DNA from: UBA509 sp038729325
Lineage (GTDB): Archaea > Thermoplasmatota > Thermoplasmata > Thermoplasmatales > Thermoplasmataceae
Direction of reading: 5' to 3'
Assembly: GCA_038729325.1 (NCBI GenBank)
Contig: JAVYSG010000076.1
Coordinates: forward strand, 1 to 5,324
Length of the DNA stretch: 5,324 nucleotides
Part shown: positions 1-5,003 of the stretch, one piece after another
Numbering within the stretch: position 1 is the first letter of the stretch
How the letters are laid out: every line of letters starts with the position of its first letter
The notes under the pieces: model-generated
Told to the model about the DNA's origin: nothing
The model's database searches: none
What the model saw: the letters and a program-made list of their open reading frames with translations, nothing else
Program-made: the position numbers and the translations under genes

Positions 1-594
1 TTTGCCTCAGGAAAGGGCACAACACTTCAGGCCATAATAAATGCAGTCACGGAACATCGGATATCCAGACCGGTATCTGCGGTGATTTCTGATCACGAAG
101 ATTCAGGGGCCCTTGAAAGGGCCAGAGTATCCGGCATACATGCTGTTTTTCTGGATCCATCCACTGGAAAGGAGAAATTTTATGCCAGTGTAATGCAGGA
201 ACTGCATCGGACTGTACCTGAAATAATAGTGCTGGCCGGATTCATGAGGATTATACCGGCTGAAACCCTGCTCAGTTTCGGTGCACCTGTGATCAATCTT
301 CATCCTTCACTTCTGCCGTGTTTCGGAGGAAAAGGGATGTATGGAATGCACGTTCACAGCAGCGTTATAGAAAGCGGAGCAAGGTATTCAGGATGCACTG
401 TGCATTTCGTCACTCCGGAAGTTGATGCTGGTCCCATAATAGTCCAGAAGGTTATTGAAGTTCTGGACAGCGACACGCCTGAGAGTCTGGCTGACAGGAT
501 CAGGCCCCTGGAACATGAGGCAGTGGTTGAGGCAATTCAGCTCGTACTCTCCGGTAATTACGCTGTTTCTGGAAAAAGAGTTCTAAGAAAATGA
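1..594 (+). CDS. purN: Phosphoribosylglycinamide formyltransferase (GAR transformylase), 5' end cut by window
   Basis: This enzyme transfers a formyl group from 10-formyltetrahydrofolate (or the archaeal equivalent) to GAR in the third step of cytosolic purine synthesis. The frame is open from base 1 to TGA at 592-594, giving 197 codons. It begins at FASGKGTTLQAI, the phosphate-binding loop that normally sits about 6-8 residues from the N-terminus, so only a few codons are missing. The hallmark stretch LAGFMRI is at about residues 77-83. The catalytic Asn and His are N99 and H101 in NLHPSLLP, and the catalytic Asp is D142 in VDAGPI. The segment between Asn and Asp is 43 residues against 38 in E. 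coli PurN as I recall it, owing to a GGKGMYG loop at 109-115. The usual GSN of the phosphate loop reads GTT here. An internal ATG at 82 is not the start, because conserved sequence lies upstream. It converges on the DUF35 gene. Confidence 0.93.
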   Translation, partial: FASGKGTTLQAIINAVTEHRISRPVSAVISDHEDSGALERARVSGIHAVFLDPSTGKEKFYASVMQELHRTVPEIIVLAGFMRIIPAETLLSFGAPVINLHPSLLPCFGGKGMYGMHVHSSVIESGARYSGCTVHFVTPEVDAGPIIVQKVIEVLDSDTPESLADRIRPLEHEAVVEAIQLVLSGNYAVSGKRVLRK

Positions 595-606
595 TATGAG
601 TGAAGG

Positions 607-619
607 AAAAATTTTGTTT
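607..619. terminator. Candidate bidirectional T-tract terminator between convergent genes
   Basis: The 57-base gap between the purN stop (594) and the DUF35 stop (652) contains AAAAATTTTGTTT. Read on the plus strand it gives TTTTGTTT for purN, and on the minus strand TTTTT for the HMG-CoA synthase operon. Archaeal RNA polymerase commonly stops at U-rich tracts without a stem. No convincing GC-rich hairpin was seen, so this rests on T-tracts and position alone. Confidence 0.4.
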
Positions 620-651
620 CAGTGGTGCGGGAGGTCTGTTGTTCCTGAACC

Positions 652-1053
652 TCACGCAAGGGCGAATTTGTATCCGTATTCTATGATGCCGGATTCACCC
701 TCCTGGGCAACCCTTCGGAATACAGATGTAACCCTCTTTCCCATTTCAACTTCACCGGGATCGCAGTCAACAATCTGACCGGTCACAGCCGGGCCGTCAT
801 CCAGTCTTATTATGGCGATAATATATGGCCTCTGCCTGGTGAAGGCCGGCGGAACATCGTGCACCACACTGAAGGATTCTATTGTCCCGCTGCCGGAAAG
901 CATAAAATCCTTCATCTTGCCGATTGATTCCCTGTGACAGACCGGGCAAACGTCGCGAGGCGGGAAAAATATCCTCTTGCAGTTCCCGCACTGATTACCC
1001 ATCAGCCTGTATCTGTGAACTGATTCTCTCCAGAACCTTGAAACCTCTCCCAT
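652..1053 (-). CDS. DUF35 zinc-ribbon/OB-fold protein, partner of thiolase and HMG-CoA synthase
   Basis: A 133-residue protein with the classic DUF35 layout. An N-terminal helix is followed by a rubredoxin-like zinc ribbon with all four ligands present (C22, C25, C36, C39, as CGNC and CPVC). An OB-fold follows from about residue 50 to 125, with PYIIAIIRLDDGPAVTG in its core and the family-typical YGYKFA ending. In characterised archaea this family bridges thiolase and HMG-CoA synthase and helps form a shared CoA-binding site, so acetoacetyl-CoA passes between them without release. It has no known catalytic activity of its own here. Its ATG shares one base with the thiolase TAA stop (TAATG), and a GGTGA three bases upstream lies inside the thiolase tail, so translation is almost certainly coupled. 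It is the last gene of the operon. The full length and complete zinc site argue for a functional protein. Confidence 0.93.
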   Translation of the reverse strand: MGEVSRFWRESVHRYRLMGNQCGNCKRIFFPPRDVCPVCHRESIGKMKDFMLSGSGTIESFSVVHDVPPAFTRQRPYIIAIIRLDDGPAVTGQIVDCDPGEVEMGKRVTSVFRRVAQEGESGIIEYGYKFALA

Positions 1054-2225
1054 TATTCACCACCCACTATATGTACAACAGACATGGAACCTGTACCTGC
1101 CATGCTGTGAAGAAGGGCATATTTCGCCCCCTTAACCTGCCTTTCTCCGCATTTGTTCTTGAGCTGCCTGTACGCTTCCACAAACTGCCCGACTCCTGTG
1201 GCTCCGAAAGGATTTCCCTTAGCCTTTAGCCCGCCTGACGGATTCACGGGAATTCTTCCTCCAATTTTTATGTCATCAAAGACCAGATCCTTTGCGTGCC
1301 CTTTCTCTGCAAATCCAAGTTCTTCAAGTTCGATGAGGCCATAGATGCTGTAGGAATCATGAATTTCTGCAAATGATATGTCGTCAAGCTTGACATGAGC
1401 TTTATCAAGAGCGGACTTTCCAGCTATTCTTGCCGAATCCAGAGAGTAAAGAGATTTCCTGCTGTGGAGCGCCAGGTAGTCCTGGGCATCTGCAGAACTG
1501 GCAATCCTTATCCCATCAATCTTGTTTTTCTTCACATATTTCTCTGAGGCAAGAATTATGGCAGCCGCGCCATCACTGACCGGGCTGCAGTCCATCAGAT
1601 TGAGCGGCTCGGCAACGGGAGTTGCACCCATGGCCTGTTCCACGCTTATCTTATTCTTGAACTGTGCATCCGGGTTCTTTGAGGCATTCAGATGATCATT
1701 GACCGACATCATGGAAAGCGCTTCCTTGTCAACCCCAAAATCCGCCATGTATTTTCTTGCTGTAATGGCAGCCAGTGATGCTGGCGTTGCGCCGAAGAAA
1801 GCTTCCCATTCTCTGTCAAGTACTGAACTTGTGAGATCGATTATCTCTGATCCGTATACATCGGTCATCTTCTCCACCCCTCCGACCATTACCACATCGT
1901 ATTCCCCTGACTTAATGGCCAGACTGGCCTGCCTCACAGCAGCGCCACCCGACGCGGTTGATGCCTCTACCCTTATTGCAGGTATATGGTTTTCAGCAAT
2001 TCCTGAGAAATCGGAAATCAGAGCTCCGATGTTTTCCTGCCCATTGATTATGCCGGCAAGGCTGTTGCTGCCGTAAAGCACCTGTATATCCCTTGAAAAT
2101 ATACCGGCGTTCTCTATGGCTTTCAGTCCCGCCTCCACCGCCAGTTCCCTGAGCGATCTTTCCCACAGTTCACCGAACTTTGTCTCACCTGCTCCTATTA
2201 TATAAACATCACTCAACTCCTTCAC
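1053..2225 (-). CDS. Thiolase-family protein of the HMG-CoA synthase cluster, lacking canonical catalytic residues
   Basis: A 390-residue protein of the archaeal/SCP2-type thiolase family, full length. Family landmarks are GAGETKFGE (11-19), GGVEKMTD (115-122), DCSPVSDGAAA (212-222), NPSGGLKAKG (328-337) and GATG (341-344). The family makes acetoacetyl-CoA from two acetyl-CoA. The catalytic positions differ: the nucleophilic Cys (usual motif ACASGG) is Thr90 in STASGG, the His of GHP is Asn338 in GNPFGATG, and the Cys of HDC is Ser291 in HDSYS. The C-terminal HN-GG-G region reads HSMAGTG (373-379). The only cysteines are C213 and C359, neither at an active-site position. The frame shows no break, so this is not ordinary decay. 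It overlaps the HMG-CoA synthase end by 17 bases and shares one base with DUF35. The first codon is GTG at 2225. An in-frame TTG at 2216 (giving MSDVYIIGAG, overlap 8 bases) has a better GGTGA five bases upstream and may be the true start. Family assignment is firm; thiolase activity is doubtful. Confidence 0.9.
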   Translation of the reverse strand: MKELSDVYIIGAGETKFGELWERSLRELAVEAGLKAIENAGIFSRDIQVLYGSNSLAGIINGQENIGALISDFSGIAENHIPAIRVEASTASGGAAVRQASLAIKSGEYDVVMVGGVEKMTDVYGSEIIDLTSSVLDREWEAFFGATPASLAAITARKYMADFGVDKEALSMMSVNDHLNASKNPDAQFKNKISVEQAMGATPVAEPLNLMDCSPVSDGAAAIILASEKYVKKNKIDGIRIASSADAQDYLALHSRKSLYSLDSARIAGKSALDKAHVKLDDISFAEIHDSYSIYGLIELEELGFAEKGHAKDLVFDDIKIGGRIPVNPSGGLKAKGNPFGATGVGQFVEAYRQLKNKCGERQVKGAKYALLHSMAGTGSMSVVHIVGGE

Positions 2226-3264
2226 CTACCACTATTTTCTTCTTGAATTTTGCGTACATTGCATAGTCCAGCCACCTTACCTTACTCAGCATTTCCTTTA
2301 TGGTTGGTGCGGCCTGCCTGTCCATCTCCTCTATGGCATCTGTGACAGTAAGATCGAATGCATCCGATCCTGCTCCAGACCCAAATGATGTTGCCAGTAT
2401 CCGGTCTCCAGGTTTTGCAATATCAAGAACCGCCGAAAGACCGGTCATCATTGAGGCAGAATATGTATTTCCTATGACCGGAGTGAGAAGCCCATCCTTT
2501 ATCTGCTGTTCTGTAAAACCAAGGGTCTTTGCCGCCCTTGATGGGAATTTCCCGTTGGGCTGGTGAAACACCGCATAATCATAGTCAACTGGCTCGGTTT
2601 TCATTTTTTCCATCATCATCTTGGCTGCAGAAAGTGTATGCCTGAAATAGGCAGGCTCGCCTGTAAATCTCTCACCATGGCTTGGATAGGGCTGTCCTTC
2701 TCTTCTCCAGAAGTCCGGAGTGTCAGAAGTTACGGAGAGGGTGCTGTTAATCTCAGCAATAACCTTTTCCTTGCCCACCACAAAGGCTGTTCCTCCGGCA
2801 GATGCCGTATATTCAAGAACATCGCCTGGAGCCCCCTGGGATGTGTCCGCACCAATTGCCATGCCATATCTGATCATTGAGGAATCCACCATGGCTTTGA
2901 CATTTTGAACGCCGGCAGTGCCTGCCTTGCAGGCAAATTCATAATCAGCAGCGAAGAGGGAGAAGTCAACGCCAAGCGCCGATGCAACTATAGTTGCCGT
3001 GGGCTTCACCGCATACGGATGAGATTCAGACCCCACATAAATGGCCCCGATAGACTTCGGGTCAATGTTTTTCCTCTTCATGGCGTTCCTGGCCGCCTCC
3101 ACCGATATTGTTGCAACATCCTCATCGGGGGCAGGCACAGATTTACTCAATATGTATATGCCGTTTTTAAGGGCATCCACGTCTTCTCCCCATACCCTGG
3201 CTATTTCCTCAGGCTTGATCCTGAACCGGGGAATGTAGGAGCCGTATGTGACTATTCCAGACAT
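2209..3264 (-). CDS. Hydroxymethylglutaryl-CoA synthase, archaeal type
   Basis: A 351-residue protein, the usual length for archaeal HMG-CoA synthase. It condenses acetyl-CoA with acetoacetyl-CoA to HMG-CoA, the first committed step of the cytosolic mevalonate route to archaeal ether-lipid chains. All three catalytic residues are visible: Glu80 (GSESHPYAVKP), Cys112 (FACKAGTAG) and His234 (FHQPNGKFP). GNTYSAS (265-271) and SFGSGAGSDAF (293-303) form the second half of the fold, and the C-terminal WLDYAMYAKFKKK is typical of the archaeal branch. The ATG at 3264 is chosen because MSGIVTYGSYIPRFRI matches the family start, GGTG lies five bases upstream, and a TATA box sits 30-40 bases upstream. 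A longer frame from GTG at 3309 would begin upstream of that TATA box. First gene of the operon; its last codons overlap the thiolase start and carry the thiolase ribosome-binding site. Confidence 0.95.
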   Translation of the reverse strand: MSGIVTYGSYIPRFRIKPEEIARVWGEDVDALKNGIYILSKSVPAPDEDVATISVEAARNAMKRKNIDPKSIGAIYVGSESHPYAVKPTATIVASALGVDFSLFAADYEFACKAGTAGVQNVKAMVDSSMIRYGMAIGADTSQGAPGDVLEYTASAGGTAFVVGKEKVIAEINSTLSVTSDTPDFWRREGQPYPSHGERFTGEPAYFRHTLSAAKMMMEKMKTEPVDYDYAVFHQPNGKFPSRAAKTLGFTEQQIKDGLLTPVIGNTYSASMMTGLSAVLDIAKPGDRILATSFGSGAGSDAFDLTVTDAIEEMDRQAAPTIKEMLSKVRWLDYAMYAKFKKKIVVGEGVE

Positions 3265-3304
3265 CAGTACACCGAACTTGTGAGTATATGCATATATATA
3301 AAAA
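3265..3304 (-). promoter_or_regulatory. Promoter and ribosome-binding site of the HMG-CoA synthase operon
   Basis: On the minus strand TTTTTATATATATG runs from 3304 to 3291. A TATA element centred near 3298 would start transcription around 3272, leaving a leader of about 8 bases. GGTG at 3273-3270 lies five bases before the ATG. A perfect 12-base palindrome TATATGCATATA (3285-3296) overlaps the downstream half of the TATA element. The transcript start is inferred from the usual 25-27 base TATA spacing. Confidence 0.65.
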
Positions 3305-3342
3305 TTCACGAAACACGATTCAGCATTTGCCGATTTTAATCT

Positions 3343-3376
3343 ATAACCTTAAGCGTTATCCGGACGGGTACATGTA
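3343..3376. promoter_or_regulatory. Small palindromes in the middle of the divergent promoter region
   Basis: Between the two divergent promoters lie ATAAC / GTTAT arms (3343-3347 and 3355-3359) flanking a CTTAAG palindrome (3348-3353), and a perfect TACATGTA (3369-3376). They could be operator half-sites for a regulator acting on either gene, but they are short and such palindromes arise by chance. Nothing else recognisable was seen in 3305-3410. Confidence 0.25.
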
Positions 3377-3410
3377 GAGGAAAAAATCTAATTATACTGT
3401 CAGATGCAAT

Positions 3411-3456
3411 AATATTTATATGCTTTTTTACTAACCAATTTCATAAAGGTGAAATA
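3411..3456 (+). promoter_or_regulatory. Promoter and ribosome-binding site of the winged-helix gene
   Basis: AATATTTATATG at 3411-3422 is a good archaeal TATA element. With usual spacing, transcription would begin near 3443, giving a leader of about 14 bases that contains AGGTGA (3447-3452) four bases before the ATG at 3457. TATA element, leader length and Shine-Dalgarno agree well, suggesting an efficiently expressed gene. Confidence 0.7.
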
Positions 3457-3678
3457 ATGGCCGATGTTAGCCTCAATCCCAACGAAAAGAAAGTCTATGA
3501 TGCAGTAAAGAAATTGGGTGCAATCTCAGATGACAAAGTCAAATCCGCCGATGACATTATGAAAGCGGCCGGTGTAGGAAAGGCCATTGTGACATCAGCT
3601 CTTCAGACTCTTGCCACCAAGGGGTATGTCAAGAGGGTAGCCAGAGCAAAAAGTGCCGGATATTACGCTCTCAAGTAA
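3457..3678 (+). CDS. Small basic winged-helix DNA-binding protein
   Basis: A 73-residue protein that is essentially one winged helix-turn-helix domain. Helix 1 is at about 8-20 (NEKKVYDAVKKLG) and helix 2 at 30-39 (SADDIMKAAG). A recognition helix follows at about 42-55 (KAIVTSALQTLATK), then a two-strand wing at about 57-72 (YVKRVARAKSAGYYAL). It is basic, with 12 Lys and 2 Arg against 7 acidic residues. No ligand, metal or dimerisation domain is present. The likely role is DNA binding, either as a specific regulator or as an abundant chromatin-like protein; the wing also resembles that of small ribosomal winged-helix proteins such as S25e, though I do not assign it there. It has its own promoter, strong ribosome-binding site and terminator, so it is probably transcribed alone. 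It lies divergent to the HMG-CoA synthase operon and could regulate it, but only position supports that. I do not recognise a named gene. Confidence 0.85.
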   Translation: MADVSLNPNEKKVYDAVKKLGAISDDKVKSADDIMKAAGVGKAIVTSALQTLATKGYVKRVARAKSAGYYALK

Positions 3679-3689
3679 TTATACAGATT

Positions 3690-3722
3690 GTATCTGGATC
3701 CCTTTAGATACTTTTATATTTT
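3690..3722 (+). terminator. Hairpin plus T-tract terminator after the winged-helix gene
   Basis: GTATCT (3690-3695) and AGATAC (3706-3711) form a perfect 6-base stem with a 10-base loop, 11 bases after the stop codon. It is followed at once by TTTTATATTTT (3712-3722). A competing small stem CAGAT/ATCTG (3684-3688 / 3692-3696) overlaps it. The stem is AT-rich, so the T-rich run probably does most of the work. Confidence 0.55.
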
Positions 3723-3749
3723 AAGTTCACATCTTTTATTTGCATCGAG

Positions 3750-3763
3750 TACCTATGTAGGTA
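3750..3763. repeat. Perfect inverted repeat TACCTA-TG-TAGGTA, candidate operator
   Basis: Two 6-base arms with a 2-base spacer form a nearly continuous dyad of the kind bound by dimeric regulators. It abuts and partly overlaps a TATATA sequence at 3762-3767, one of two candidate TATA elements for the DUF373 gene. A bound protein there would interfere with TBP/TFB. Function is inferred. Confidence 0.5.
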
Positions 3764-3784
3764 TATAGTTTGGTGAAAACTATA
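3764..3784. repeat. Inverted repeat with 8-base arms and GGTGA loop
   Basis: TATAGTTT (3764-3771) and AAACTATA (3777-3784) are perfect complements separated by GGTGA. The repeat starts just after the TACCTA dyad and ends 10 bases before the second TATATA element (3795-3800). It could be an operator, or a leader hairpin if transcription starts from the upstream TATA element, but in that case only part of it would be in the RNA. The loop resembles the Shine-Dalgarno used elsewhere in this window, but no real reading frame follows it. Confidence 0.5.
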
Positions 3785-3793
3785 CATCAAAGG

Positions 3794-3827
3794 CTATATA
3801 CTTGCCTTTACTTGATATGGTGATATC
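3794..3827 (+). promoter_or_regulatory. Promoter and ribosome-binding site of the DUF373 gene
   Basis: CTATATA at 3794-3800 would place the start near 3823, giving an almost leaderless mRNA. The alternative TATATA at 3762-3767 would give a leader of about 38 bases that includes GGTGAT (3819-3824), three bases from the ATG at 3828. That Shine-Dalgarno sits in the loop of a perfect GATAT/ATATC inverted repeat (3814-3827) ending right at the start codon. Which TATA element is used cannot be decided from sequence. Confidence 0.55.
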
Positions 3828-5003
3828 ATGACCACTCTGGTTCTTAACATAGACAGGGATAACGATTACGGAGAAAAGGCAGGACTAGAGGGTCCCATAG
3901 TTGGTTATGAAGCATGCTATGCTGCTGCACTCAAACTGATCACCATTGATCCCGAGGATTCAGATGCAAACGCCCTGTTTGGTGCCATAAGGCATTATGA
4001 GGAACTGCTCAGGCAGGGACAGAGTGCCCAGATTGCTCTCGTTACAGGAGATATGGATGTCGGGCAGGTTTCAGACGAGAGAATCGGGAATCAGCTTGAT
4101 CTGCTCCTTTCAAACAGTGATTATGATGACGTTATACTTGTAACAGATGGCGCTGAGGATGATTACATTGTTCCACTGATCATATCAAGGAAGAGGATTC
4201 GTTATGTGAAGCACATTATTGTGCGGCATAACCAGAATATAGAATCAATGTACTATTACATAGTGAAGGCCCTGAAGGACAAGAAACTCATAAATAAATT
4301 TATCATCCCCCTTGGACTGGTTTTCCTGACATATGGTATTGTCTCACTGGGCTTCATAATATATGGGGCGCTTGTGAGCAGATCACTCGCTGTTGACCCG
4401 AGCCTTGGTGCTGTTACATTTGTAACAATTGTGCTTGGTGCCTATCTCGTGGAAAGAGGATTCGAACTTGGGAAGATATTTGTGGATGTGCTCAAGTCTC
4501 TGCGGGAGTATGCCCAGGAGACAAGAGTCATTTTCCTTTCTTATGTTATAGCTGCAAGCCTTATTTTCGTTGGAATTGCATCCAGCTACGTGATTACCAG
4601 GAGTACCATGAAAAACCCTGTAGACGGTGTACTCATATTCCTTTCTATGTTTACATGGTGGATATACGGGGCTTTCTTTGCCAGGGAAGGGGGATCTGCT
4701 GTGGAAATGTACATAAACAACAACCGCACAGGAATATTCAGGACTCTTTATGGTCTTATGTTCTCCCTCTCTGTTGCCTTCATTGTTTACGGAATGATAA
4801 ACTACATAAGGTATATCCTGACATTCATACCCTTCTCCTCAGCAATCATAAGCATATTCTTCCTGGTGCTGGGCCTGATCATCGCAATGCTCTCCTCCAT
4901 GGTGCACAGATACTTCACAGACAGGGGAGAGGTTACTGAACTGGCGCCGGCATCTAACGGCACATCCAGCTCGACCGTGAATAACTCACCTGAACACAAA
5001 TGA
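3828..5003 (+). CDS. DUF373 family archaeal membrane protein
   Basis: A 391-residue protein of the archaeal DUF373 family, whose function is unknown. Residues 1 to about 150 form a soluble domain with the family's acidic signatures: DRDND (9-13), DPEDSDANA (41-49), GDMDVG (74-79), TDGAEDD (106-112) and an SR pair (120-121). The repeated Asp clusters suggest a metal- or nucleotide-binding site, but that is inference. About six hydrophobic spans follow, near 157-181, 191-209, 234-256, 265-284, 305-327 and 334-356. A hydrophilic tail (about 360-391) is rich in Ser, Thr and Asn. There is no cleavable signal peptide, so the N-terminal domain is probably cytoplasmic. The ATG at 3828 is supported by GGTGAT three bases upstream and by the family start LVLNIDRD right after it. 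The stop overlaps the next start (ATGA), tying it to the mptE-like gene. Confidence 0.9.
   Translation: MTTLVLNIDRDNDYGEKAGLEGPIVGYEACYAAALKLITIDPEDSDANALFGAIRHYEELLRQGQSAQIALVTGDMDVGQVSDERIGNQLDLLLSNSDYDDVILVTDGAEDDYIVPLIISRKRIRYVKHIIVRHNQNIESMYYYIVKALKDKKLINKFIIPLGLVFLTYGIVSLGFIIYGALVSRSLAVDPSLGAVTFVTIVLGAYLVERGFELGKIFVDVLKSLREYAQETRVIFLSYVIAASLIFVGIASSYVITRSTMKNPVDGVLIFLSMFTWWIYGAFFAREGGSAVEMYINNNRTGIFRTLYGLMFSLSVAFIVYGMINYIRYILTFIPFSSAIISIFFLVLGLIIAMLSSMVHRYFTDRGEVTELAPASNGTSSSTVNNSPEHK

Noticed and set aside
596..778. A 60-codon plus-strand frame starting one base after the purN stop
   Set aside because: It lies mostly antisense to the 3' end of the well-supported DUF35 gene, has no recognisable motif and no ribosome-binding sequence.
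1053..2225. Thiolase as a pseudogene
   Set aside because: No frameshift or stop is present, all structural motifs are kept, and it is embedded in overlapping start/stop arrangements, so it is probably expressed as a protein.
3265..3309. GTG start extending HMG-CoA synthase by 15 residues
   Set aside because: The added residues come from the TATA region itself, the GTG lies upstream of the TATA element, and family members start at the MSGIVTYG-like sequence.
2905..3339. A 144-codon plus-strand frame, and several other plus-strand frames between 924 and 3339
   Set aside because: They are mirror frames of HMG-CoA synthase and thiolase, with no motifs, and the opposite strand carries clear conserved families.
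3773..3823. A 16-codon GTG-started leader peptide (ending in TGA at 3821-3823) before DUF373
   Set aside because: It has no Shine-Dalgarno of its own, its GTG lies in the loop of an inverted repeat, and its composition is unremarkable.
4655..4999. Frames inside the DUF373 gene on both strands (4655-4939 plus, 4802-4999 minus)
   Set aside because: They overlap the membrane part of DUF373 in other frames and have no start signals or family features.
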